A stretch of DNA of 64,000 nucleotides, taken from positions 2,233,500-2,297,499 of the forward strand of contig NZ_JBAJNO010000008.1 of the NCBI RefSeq assembly GCF_036880985.1, read 5' to 3'. The position numbers and the translations under genes were made by a program. Source of the stretch: Limibacter armeniacum (lineage in GTDB: Bacteria > Bacteroidota > Bacteroidia > Cytophagales > Flammeovirgaceae). This document shows, piece after piece, positions 8,857 to 16,488 of the stretch (positions are counted from its first letter, which is position 1; each line of letters opens with the position of its first letter). The notes beneath the pieces are model-generated. The model saw only the letters and a program-made list of their open reading frames with translations, searched no databases and had not been told where the DNA came from.

Positions 8857-9040
8857 GATTGATGAGAAGGGGGTATTCTTTTATTGAATCCTAAAAAAAT
8901 ACTAAAAGTATGTAAAATGTTAGCGCACGGTAAGGTTTTTGACCTTATTAAATAGGATTTTTAACGTAAAGCGAACACTTTAAATTATAATTGGTGTTTT
9001 GTAGTAAGAGAGTCATTTATTGATGTTTAGGTGCCCTAAT

Positions 9041-9058
9041 GTACATATTGGTACATAT
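9041..9058. repeat. Tandem GTACATAT repeat at 10-bp spacing
   Basis: GTACATAT occurs at 9041-9048 and again at 9051-9058, separated by TG. The one-helical-turn spacing would suit adjacent regulator sites. No regulator is known. Confidence 0.35.
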
Positions 9059-9184
9059 AGCAGCGCAACATCTTCTTAGAATATTCAAATATTAGGTTGG
9101 AAGAGTAAATATTATTATCGTTATTTGAAATTGATTAAATAGTAATTGATTCCTTCGAAAGAGGGCTAACAATAAAGATTAAAT

Positions 9185-9200
9185 TAATTTGACACTAGAA
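9185..9200 (+). repeat. Box copy 2, TAATTTGACACTAGAA
   Basis: Second copy of the 16-bp box at 8805-8820. It ends 10 nt before a strong terminator stem, repeating the arrangement of copy 1. Confidence 0.7.
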
Positions 9201-9210
9201 ATACAGAAAA

Positions 9211-9239
9211 CCTGACCCTATTGGGGTCAGGCTTTTTTT
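9211..9239 (+). terminator. Orphan intrinsic terminator 2
   Basis: A perfect 8-bp stem CCTGACCC/GGGTCAGG with loop TATTG is followed by C and seven T. It lies 50 nt before the next small gene, so it ends an upstream transcript or attenuates that gene. Confidence 0.8.
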
Positions 9240-9288
9240 GTGATTAATATCTAGGTTCGACTACTAAAAATGATTGAATCTTATAGCA

Positions 9289-9510
9289 ATGAAAGAAGAA
9301 AAAATCAAGAAAATTGCGGGGGAAGAAGTAAAGAAGATAAAGCGTCTGTTGACGTTGGGTGCCATCGATCGAAACTTGGTAACCTTTGATCTTTTTATGG
9401 AAGGCGTAATTGAAGATTTTAATATCCCTAAAGACCAGCATGAATTGCTTGAAAGCGAATTAAGGAACGCAATGAAAGTTCATAACCTCAAGCTGTTGGA
9501 AAACAACTAG
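9289..9510 (+). CDS. Small hypothetical protein, 73 residues
   Basis: A small charged helical protein beginning MKEEKIKKIAGEEVKKIK. The ATG at 9289 is preferred over an in-frame TTG at 9274 because it is preceded by AT-rich spacing and begins the charged helix. There is no cysteine, signal peptide or recognisable motif. It lies directly after orphan terminator 2. No function is proposed. Confidence 0.5.
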   Translation: MKEEKIKKIAGEEVKKIKRLLTLGAIDRNLVTFDLFMEGVIEDFNIPKDQHELLESELRNAMKVHNLKLLENN

Positions 9511-9736
9511 ATCAGGTTTTTAGAAGCTTTTTGAACAACTGTTAAAGAGAGGTGATTCATTTGGAATAGGTTTTTTTGACAAAAAAATATTTCATTTTAT
9601 TCAATAAATTGAATGATTTAAAGTTTAAAAAGTGGAGTATTGTAATTCAAATACCTGCTGATTGAAACTGCTTTCAGTATAGGATACCTGTCCTTGATTA
9701 CAGGTTCAAGTATTCGTGAAACTAACAATAACAAAC

Positions 9737-10015
9737 ATGAAGAAATTTTTTAGAAGGTTGTTCGGAAGCCGTTATGAAGTGGTTTTCCGTATGTACCACG
9801 TAATTCCAGGAATGCCCGTTAAGCCAACTGAGAAACGCTTTTCATTTGAGAAAGGTGAGAAAGAGGAAGCTGAGGATTTCTTTTCAAAGGTGGTTACTTC
9901 TACCAATGAGCATAGAGTAGCGCCATCAGAAGTTGTTCTTTTTAAAGCTGGTAAAGCTTTCAGAACTGAAACTTTTGGCCCAGTTGAAGAGATCAAAAAA
10001 GACTTTGTTGCATAA
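9737..10015 (+). CDS. Small hypothetical protein, 92 residues
   Basis: A basic N-terminus (MKKFFRRLFGSRYEVVFRMYHVIPGMP) is followed by a mixed alpha/beta sequence rich in lysine and glutamate. A GTG in frame at 9716 would add seven residues; the ATG at 9737 is the likelier start. It resembles short conserved Bacteroidota proteins without known role. It has its own downstream terminator, shared with sodC on the other strand, which supports a real transcript. Confidence 0.5.
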   Translation: MKKFFRRLFGSRYEVVFRMYHVIPGMPVKPTEKRFSFEKGEKEEAEDFFSKVVTSTNEHRVAPSEVVLFKAGKAFRTETFGPVEEIKKDFVA

Positions 10016-10020
10016 ATGAA

Positions 10021-10049
10021 AAGCCGGGAATTGACCTCCCGGCTTTTTT
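10021..10049. terminator. Bidirectional terminator between a small gene and sodC
   Basis: The stem AAGCCGGGA/TCCCGGCTT is followed by T-rich sequence to the right. It lies between the convergent genes ending at 10015 and 10054. Confidence 0.8.
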
Positions 10050-10053
10050 ATTA

Positions 10054-10671
10054 TTAATTTTCCAATTGAATGACACCACAGCCTATGCGATCACCTGCTG
10101 CTCCAGATGGCTGAGACTTCATATCATCAGCCTTGGCATGGATGATTACAGCCTTGCCGATAATATCCTTTTTGGCATCATCACCACCTATTGCCCATTT
10201 ATCGGTTTCAAAAGAAAGTGTACCTTTTCCGTCTTCGCTAATTTCAAGGTTTCCAATATCTCCCATATGGAATTCGCCATGTCCCCATTCACCATGAGGT
10301 TCTTCAGTGGGATTCCAATGTCCTCCTGCTGATTTTCCGTCATCAGAGCTGCAATCCCCTTTTTCATGGAGGTGGATGGCGTGTACACCTGGCGCGACAT
10401 TGCTGACTTCAACTTCCATTTTGACTTTACCACCTTCTTCAGTAAATGTGACCGTACCTGTCAAGTTACTGCCACTTTTGGCATCAAGTTGTGCCATCGC
10501 CTTTTTTGAGATAGTAGTTGTAGCTCCCTCATCCATCACTTCTTTAGCGTCTTTCATGTCGTCGCCATCATGATCTCCATGGGCATGAGAGTTATCTTGC
10601 TCTTGAGCGGGTTTATTACAACCTACAAATAGGAGTGCAGTAACAATCGCTATTGAGATATTTTTCATCAT
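10054..10671 (-). CDS. sodC: Cu/Zn superoxide dismutase, lipoprotein form
   Basis: A 205-residue enzyme that disproportionates superoxide outside the cytoplasm. The signal peptide ends in a lipobox, LLFVGC, so it should be lipid-anchored. A His/Asp-rich linker, HAHGDHDGDD, follows the anchor. The SOD fold shows the metal ligands in HAIHLHEKGDC (about 101-111), GGHWNPTEEPHGEWGHGE (117-134) and the closing GDRIGCGVIQL with the second disulphide cysteine. Its terminator at 10021-10049 is shared. It probably protects the periplasm or surface; regulation is not visible. Confidence 0.92.
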   Translation of the reverse strand: MMKNISIAIVTALLFVGCNKPAQEQDNSHAHGDHDGDDMKDAKEVMDEGATTTISKKAMAQLDAKSGSNLTGTVTFTEEGGKVKMEVEVSNVAPGVHAIHLHEKGDCSSDDGKSAGGHWNPTEEPHGEWGHGEFHMGDIGNLEISEDGKGTLSFETDKWAIGGDDAKKDIIGKAVIIHAKADDMKSQPSGAAGDRIGCGVIQLEN

Positions 10672-10832
10672 TAAATTATTTTGAGTTACAGAAATTAGAA
10701 TTGTAAATGATTATTGAAGGAAGGTATTTGGAGAACTGTCGGTAGTTCACTGGTTGGAGCGGTATATTAAAGTGAATAATTGGGAGAGAGTAGGGCATTA
10801 ATAAAGGTTTGAATAAGGTTCGTTAATGGCTT

Positions 10833-11903
10833 CTAAAAAGCCTCTGTTAACCTAAAATAAATACCATAATCTTTTCTTCCAACTCCTACGTCTAATCCTG
10901 CATTGATATTTCTGTCAGGAATCATTAGGTACCTGATTCCAACACCGCCACCAGGGAGCAGAGGACTCCAATTGTCATCTTCACTTTCTTTGTCATAAGC
11001 CATTGCCAGACCGAAAAAAGCTACTCCTCCCCATTTACCCTTGATTTTTTGGCGGTATTCTGCTTGTGTCGTATAAACCTGATTACCTCTGTACCGACCT
11101 TCACTGTAACCTCTGATATCATTTCTTCCAACTACTTTCTGACCTTCAAATGGAACATCGCCCAAGCCGGTATAAGCAGTTACTCTCCACGCCAAGGTAG
11201 TCATGTCATTTAATGGTTGGTAACTGTTGGCTTCGATGTACAGGGTATTATATTCGAGGTCGCTCCCGATCCACTTTTGGTAAAAGCTGAATCTGGAGTT
11301 AATGAAAAATCCTTTTGAAGCATTGTATTGACTGTTTCTGGTGTCATAGGAAAGTGGAATGCCCCAAGCCACAATGTTCTTTGCACTATCTGTTGAGCTC
11401 ATTCCTTCTCCTTGATAGTCGAACTCTGTATTGAGTTTTTGAGATTGAAATAACAGCCCACTATAAAACTTTCCGAGTACTCTTTTTTGTATTGAAGCAA
11501 ACATAAATCTGGAAGTAGTGGTATAATCTACATAATCGGGGGTAGGGAGAAACTCATCTTCATAATACTGGAAGTTGATATTACCAGTTCCAACTGCCCA
11601 AATGACCCTCCAATTATCATTATTGAGGTAAAGTCTTTGGAATAGTAGTGTGATCCAAGAGTCATTAGTTGTATAGAAACCAACTAATCCCATTGTTGAA
11701 GGAGGAGACTTTAGGTTTTTTTCAGGATTGATTTTGAAGAAAGCCATCAGGTTTACACCCAGCTTGACCCCCATTTGTGTGTTGTAGCCTACTAGCGGGA
11801 TACCTGCTATACTGATATTCTTTTGAGAAGTTGAATCGGTTTGTGCTATTGCTGGGAATCCAAAAAGTAAGATTAAAAACAGGGTAAAGAGTTGTTTTTT
11901 CAT
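10833..11903 (-). CDS. BamA/TamA-type outer membrane beta-barrel protein
   Basis: A 356-residue secreted protein (signal peptide MKKQLFTLFLILLFGFPAIAQ) resembling the C-terminal bacterial surface antigen (D15/Omp85) barrel without POTRA domains. GRNDIRGYSEGRYRGNQ near 265-281 corresponds to the RGY/RGF-containing turn of the Omp85 barrel, and the last residues, YGIYFRLTEAF, end in phenylalanine as expected for outer membrane insertion. Lacking POTRA repeats, it is not BamA itself; similar proteins in Bacteroidota are of unknown role. It is divergent from dnaE. Confidence 0.75.
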   Translation of the reverse strand: MKKQLFTLFLILLFGFPAIAQTDSTSQKNISIAGIPLVGYNTQMGVKLGVNLMAFFKINPEKNLKSPPSTMGLVGFYTTNDSWITLLFQRLYLNNDNWRVIWAVGTGNINFQYYEDEFLPTPDYVDYTTTSRFMFASIQKRVLGKFYSGLLFQSQKLNTEFDYQGEGMSSTDSAKNIVAWGIPLSYDTRNSQYNASKGFFINSRFSFYQKWIGSDLEYNTLYIEANSYQPLNDMTTLAWRVTAYTGLGDVPFEGQKVVGRNDIRGYSEGRYRGNQVYTTQAEYRQKIKGKWGGVAFFGLAMAYDKESEDDNWSPLLPGGGVGIRYLMIPDRNINAGLDVGVGRKDYGIYFRLTEAF

Positions 11904-12057
11904 AATTAGGAAATGCGGTTTGAAAGGAATGGAGTGGTATAGGTGATAATTCTTAAATCAATTCTAAACTATTTTCGTTCAGGTGTTTAAACACTATCTG
12001 TCGTTTGCTGCTTGAATCCCTTTCTATATTTATGAAATCCTACCTAACAATTTCTTA

Positions 12058-12088
12058 TTTTTGTGCTTTTACAAATAGGATATTTTTA
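12058..12088 (+). promoter_or_regulatory. Possible dnaE promoter
   Basis: TTTTTG at 12058-12063 is followed after 17 nt by TATTTTTA, close to the Bacteroidota TTG/TAnnTTTG pattern but with A in the last position. Confidence 0.35.
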
Positions 12089-12090
12089 AG

Positions 12091-12116
12091 CTGAATCAGC
12101 GATGTGGTTGATTCAG
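12091..12116 (+). other. Leader hairpin before dnaE
   Basis: An 8-bp inverted repeat CTGAATCA/TGATTCAG lies in the expected dnaE leader, 27 nt before the start codon, without a T run. It may be a leader structure or operator. Confidence 0.35.
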
Positions 12117-12142
12117 ATTGTCACAGAAATCTGTAACACTAG

Positions 12143-15100
12143 ATGGCATACCTGATATACGATACCGAGACCACCGGTTTACCGAAGGACTTCAATGCAC
12201 CAATCACAGACCTTGAGAACTGGCCACGAGTTGTCCAGCTAGCATGGCAGCTGCATGATGACCACGGTAAGCTGTTGAATGCTCAGAACTATCTGATCAA
12301 GCCGGATGGTTTTACCATTCCATTTAATGCAACCAAAGTTCACGGGATTACAACCCAACGTGCGGCTGAAGAGGGGCATGACCTGAAATTTGTCTTGGAA
12401 GAGTTTGCCAAGGACTTGGCATTCACTGACCGTCAAATTGGTCACAACCTTAACTTTGACGTGAATGTGATGGGGGCTGAATATATCAGAGTTGGTATTG
12501 AAGAGCCTCCTGTTATGGAAGTGGACATCATTGATACAATGAAGTCCTCTACAGATTTCTGTGCATTGCAAGGAGGTCGAGGCGGACGCTTTAAGCCTCC
12601 GACCTTGACGGAACTGCATACCAAGCTCTTTGGTAAGCCGTTTGATGCTGCTCATGATGCAGCATTTGACGTTGAAGCAACCGCTCGCTGTTTCTTCGGT
12701 CTGATAGCTAAAGGTGTTGTTACCCCAATTAATGAAGTCCCTACAGCAGAGGTGGTGTATGAACCGCCAGTGTTGGATGACTCTAACTTTGTTCAAAGAA
12801 AAGAGAAGAAGTCTACAAAGGGTCGTGGTAACATCAGTAAGGAGGAAGGTTTAGCCAGACTGAAAGACACTCCTTTTACCCATTTGCATGTTCATTCTCA
12901 GTTTTCCATTCTTCAAGCTACTTGTGAGATTGGCACAATGGTAAATAGGGCTAAAGAAATGGGAATGCCTGCTGTTGCTCTGACAGATATGGGTAACATG
13001 TATGCCGCTTTTCATTTTGTGAGGGATGCACTGAAAGAAGGTATCAAACCGATTGTAGGGTGTGAGTTTTTCCTGACTGAGGATAGAACCAAGCAGAAAT
13101 TTACGAAAGATAATCCTGATAGAAGGTCACAGCCTGTCTTTTTGGCTAAACATAAGGAAGGTTATCACAACCTGGCTAAGATGGCTTCCGAAGCTTTTAT
13201 ATCAGGGATGTATGCAGGTTATCCCCGAATTGATAAGGAAGTAGTAGTGGCCCATAAAGATGGTTTGATTGCTACGACCGGAGGTTTGGGTTCTCCTGTC
13301 AATAACCTGATTCTGAATGTAGGTGAGGAGCAAGCCGAACAGGAATTTGTTTGGTGGCTGGAGCAGTTTCAGGATGATTTCTACATTCAGTTGATGCGTC
13401 ATGGTTTAGAAGAAGAAGACCACGTAAACGAGGTGTTGCTAGGTTTTGCTGAAAAATATGATGTGAAATATTTTGCAGCCAACAATGCCTTTTACATGGA
13501 CAAGGATGGAGCTGATGCCCATGACATTCTGCTTTGTGTAAAAGATGGAGAAAAGAAGTCAACGCCAATTGGTAGAGGGCGTGGCTATCGTTTTGGTTTC
13601 CCAAATGATGAGTTTTACTTCAAGTCTCCTGATGAAATGAAGGAGCTTTTCTTCGATTTGCCTGAAGCGATTGAGACTACCAATGAGATAATTGATAAGA
13701 TTGAGGAATATAAGTTGGCAAGGGATGTACTCTTGCCTGCCTTTAAGATACCAGAAGAATTTGTTGATCCTCGTGACGCTGAAGATGGCGGGAAAAGAGG
13801 TGAGAACCTTTACCTCAGACATTTGACCTATATCGGTGCGAAAAAGAGGTATGGAACGATTACACCGGATATTCGGGAACGTCTGGACTTTGAGTTGATG
13901 ATTATTGAGAAGACGGGGTACCCTGGTTACTTCTTGATTGTACAAGACTTTACCTCACAGGCGAGAGAAATGGGTGTTTCGGTAGGGCCGGGTCGTGGTT
14001 CGGCAGCAGGAGCTGCAGTAACTTACTGTATTGGAATTACCAATGTTGACCCGATCAAATATGACCTCCTGTTTGAGAGATTCCTAAACCCTGACCGTGT
14101 ATCCCTGCCCGATATTGATATTGACTTTGACGATGAAGGTCGTCAGAAGATTATCAACTGGGTAGTTGATAAATATGGATATAAGCAAGTGTCTCATATC
14201 ATTACTTATGGTACGATGGCAGCCAAGTCTTCTATTCGAGATACGGCAAGGGTAATGGACCTGCCTCTAATGGATGCGGACCGTATTGCCAAGTTGGTTC
14301 CCGATATCAAGCTGGGTAAGCTTTTCAAAATGGATGAAGATACCATGAAACAAAAGCTGAATTCAGAACAGATCGAGATGGCCAATGCCTTAAAGGCAAT
14401 ATCCCGTCAGGATGACTTGGAAGGCAATGTGCTGAACACTGCCCGTGTATTGGAAGGTTCGGTTAGGAATACGGGTATCCATGCCTGTGGTATTATCATT
14501 ACACCAGATGATATTACCAAGTTTATTCCGGTTTCTACAGCGAGGGATGCAGACCTGCTTGTAACGCAGTTTGACAACTCTGTGGTAGAAAGTGCGGGTA
14601 TGCTGAAGATGGACTTCTTGGGATTGAAAACCCTTACCGTCATTAAGGATGCAGTAAGACTGATCAAGAAGCTGCATGGTATTGAGATAGACCCTGATGA
14701 TATTCCATTGGATGACCGCAAGACTTATGAGCTTTATCAGCGAGGTGAAACAAACGGTACGTTCCAGTTTGAGTCTCCTGGTATGCAGAAGCACCTTCGT
14801 GCACTGAAGCCCGATAAGTTTGGTGACCTTATTGCGATGAACGCCTTGTACCGTCCGGGTCCATTGGAATATATTCCAAACTTTATTGCCCGTAAGCACG
14901 GAGATGAGGAAATCCAGTATGACCTTCCGGAAATGGAAGAGTACCTAGCGGAAACCTACGGTATTACAGTCTACCAAGAGCAGGTAATGCTCCTGTCCCA
15001 AAGCTTGGCTGGTTTTACCAAGGGTGAAGCCGATATGCTGCGTAAGGCAATGGGTAAGAAGATCTTCGCCTTGCTGGAGCAATTGAAGCCGAAATTTATT

Positions 15101-16411
15101 GATCAGGCTCACGAGCGCAATGGTTTTCCAAAGGACAAGCTGGAGAAAATTTGGAAAGACTGGGAAGCATTTGCAGCCTATGCCTTTAACAAGTCCCACT
15201 CAACGTGTTATTCAGTAGTAGCCTTCCATACTGGTTACTTAAAAGCCAACTATCCGGCTGAATATATGGCATCCGTGTTGACCAACAACATGAATGACAT
15301 CAAGAAGGTGACATTCTTTATGGAAGAGTGTTCTCGTCTTGGTGTGCCTGTATTGGGACCTGATGTCAACGAATCAGAGTATAAGTTTACTGTAAATGAA
15401 GAAGGTGCGATTCGTTTTGGTATGGGTGCCATCAAGGGTGTAGGGGAAGGGCCCATCAATGCCATTATAAAAGAGCGAGAAGAAAACGGTTTATATAAAG
15501 ATATCTATGACTTTGTAGAGCGTGTCAACCTGAAATCGGTTAACAAGAAGGCGATGGAAGGATTGGCTTATGGTGGAGGATTTGACTGCTTTAATGAAAT
15601 ACACCGTGCACAGTTTTTCTTTAAGCCAGATGGAGAAGCCACTAACGGTATTGAGAAGTTACTTCGATATGGTAACGCCCATCAGGCAGAGAAGCTTTCA
15701 GCACAAACCAGTCTGTTTGGAGCAGGAAGTGGTATGGAAATGCCAAAACCTAGGATTCCTGACTGTGAGAAGTGGAGTAAACTGGTCGAACTTCGCCATG
15801 AGAAAGACGTGGTTGGTTTCTTTATTTCCGGTCACCCACTCGATATGTATCGTATGGAATTGGAGAACTTCTGTATTCCATTGAAGGATATCGAACAACA
15901 CAAAAATCAGGAAATAAAGGTTGGTGGTATGATTTCTTCTGTTCGAATCTTGGAAAGTAAGAACGGAAACAAGTTTGGCATTCTCTCATTGGAAGATTAT
16001 GACCGAAACGAAGAGATGGCCATGTTTGGCGAAGCTTTTAACAAGCACCGTCATTTCCTGAACGAGGGTGACTTTGTTTGTATTCAAGGTAAAGTAAGGG
16101 AGAGTTACCGTAATCCGGGACAATGGGAGTTTTCTCCATCAACAATCATGTTACTATCAGATGTGAAAGAAAAATTCTGTAAGGGGATAGACCTTTCCAT
16201 TGATGTAAATGCCTTGAATGACAAGATGATTATGGAATTGGTTCATATTATAGAAAATAACCAAGGAAATTGCGAAATGAAGATGGAAGTAGTGGCTAGG
16301 GAAGAAAAGCTTGTAGTCAATCTGCTTTCAAGAAAATATAAGGTAGATCCTTCTTCAGAGATGGTAAAACAATTAGAGCTGATGGAAGGGTTGGAGTACA
16401 GGATCTATTAG
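12143..16411 (+). CDS. dnaE: DNA polymerase III alpha subunit with fused DnaQ-type exonuclease
   Basis: A replicative polymerase of 1422 residues. An N-terminal DEDD exonuclease (DTETTGL at 7-13, HNLNFDVNVM near 100, HDAAFDVEAT near 172) is fused in front. A PHP domain follows from about 248, then the polymerase core with GPGRGSAAGA near 616 and the catalytic PDIDIDFDDEGR near 656. Tandem HhH/OB parts extend to about 1330. DnaE normally has about 1160 residues, so the extra 240 are the proofreading domain. In the PHP domain the usual TDHGNM reads TDMGNM, losing a metal ligand. Proofreading therefore probably lies in the DnaQ domain. Confidence 0.93.
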   Translation: MAYLIYDTETTGLPKDFNAPITDLENWPRVVQLAWQLHDDHGKLLNAQNYLIKPDGFTIPFNATKVHGITTQRAAEEGHDLKFVLEEFAKDLAFTDRQIGHNLNFDVNVMGAEYIRVGIEEPPVMEVDIIDTMKSSTDFCALQGGRGGRFKPPTLTELHTKLFGKPFDAAHDAAFDVEATARCFFGLIAKGVVTPINEVPTAEVVYEPPVLDDSNFVQRKEKKSTKGRGNISKEEGLARLKDTPFTHLHVHSQFSILQATCEIGTMVNRAKEMGMPAVALTDMGNMYAAFHFVRDALKEGIKPIVGCEFFLTEDRTKQKFTKDNPDRRSQPVFLAKHKEGYHNLAKMASEAFISGMYAGYPRIDKEVVVAHKDGLIATTGGLGSPVNNLILNVGEEQAEQEFVWWLEQFQDDFYIQLMRHGLEEEDHVNEVLLGFAEKYDVKYFAANNAFYMDKDGADAHDILLCVKDGEKKSTPIGRGRGYRFGFPNDEFYFKSPDEMKELFFDLPEAIETTNEIIDKIEEYKLARDVLLPAFKIPEEFVDPRDAEDGGKRGENLYLRHLTYIGAKKRYGTITPDIRERLDFELMIIEKTGYPGYFLIVQDFTSQAREMGVSVGPGRGSAAGAAVTYCIGITNVDPIKYDLLFERFLNPDRVSLPDIDIDFDDEGRQKIINWVVDKYGYKQVSHIITYGTMAAKSSIRDTARVMDLPLMDADRIAKLVPDIKLGKLFKMDEDTMKQKLNSEQIEMANALKAISRQDDLEGNVLNTARVLEGSVRNTGIHACGIIITPDDITKFIPVSTARDADLLVTQFDNSVVESAGMLKMDFLGLKTLTVIKDAVRLIKKLHGIEIDPDDIPLDDRKTYELYQRGETNGTFQFESPGMQKHLRALKPDKFGDLIAMNALYRPGPLEYIPNFIARKHGDEEIQYDLPEMEEYLAETYGITVYQEQVMLLSQSLAGFTKGEADMLRKAMGKKIFALLEQLKPKFIDQAHERNGFPKDKLEKIWKDWEAFAAYAFNKSHSTCYSVVAFHTGYLKANYPAEYMASVLTNNMNDIKKVTFFMEECSRLGVPVLGPDVNESEYKFTVNEEGAIRFGMGAIKGVGEGPINAIIKEREENGLYKDIYDFVERVNLKSVNKKAMEGLAYGGGFDCFNEIHRAQFFFKPDGEATNGIEKLLRYGNAHQAEKLSAQTSLFGAGSGMEMPKPRIPDCEKWSKLVELRHEKDVVGFFISGHPLDMYRMELENFCIPLKDIEQHKNQEIKVGGMISSVRILESKNGNKFGILSLEDYDRNEEMAMFGEAFNKHRHFLNEGDFVCIQGKVRESYRNPGQWEFSPSTIMLLSDVKEKFCKGIDLSIDVNALNDKMIMELVHIIENNQGNCEMKMEVVAREEKLVVNLLSRKYKVDPSSEMVKQLELMEGLEYRIY

Positions 16412-16439
16412 TGTAAGCGTTGATTCTCTTACATATAAA

Positions 16440-16478
16440 AAGCCATTGAATAGCAATTATTCAATGGCTTTATTTTTA
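16440..16478. terminator. Terminator between dnaE and the ygiQ-type gene
   Basis: A 13-bp stem AAGCCATTGAATA/TATTCAATGGCTT is followed by TATTTTT. A-rich sequence on the left makes it possibly bidirectional for the convergent pair. Confidence 0.8.
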
Positions 16479-16488
16479 TTCGAAGATA

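Larger units (their letters stand above)
8615..9288. other. Gene-free gap with two box-plus-terminator units
   Basis: No protein gene of ordinary size is visible in these 670 bases. A 12-codon frame, MAKKRTKSELKA (8686-8724), is the only tidy short reading frame and is probably chance. The gap contains two copies of a 16-bp box, each just before a plus-strand terminator, plus a 10-bp tandem repeat at 9041-9058. Since the gene to the left runs the other way, these terminators have no known gene to terminate, which points to one or two small RNAs. Confidence 0.5.

Noticed and set aside
12239-12796. 185-codon frame antisense to the exonuclease part of dnaE
   Set aside because: It mirrors conserved exonuclease coding sequence; no start signal or motif.
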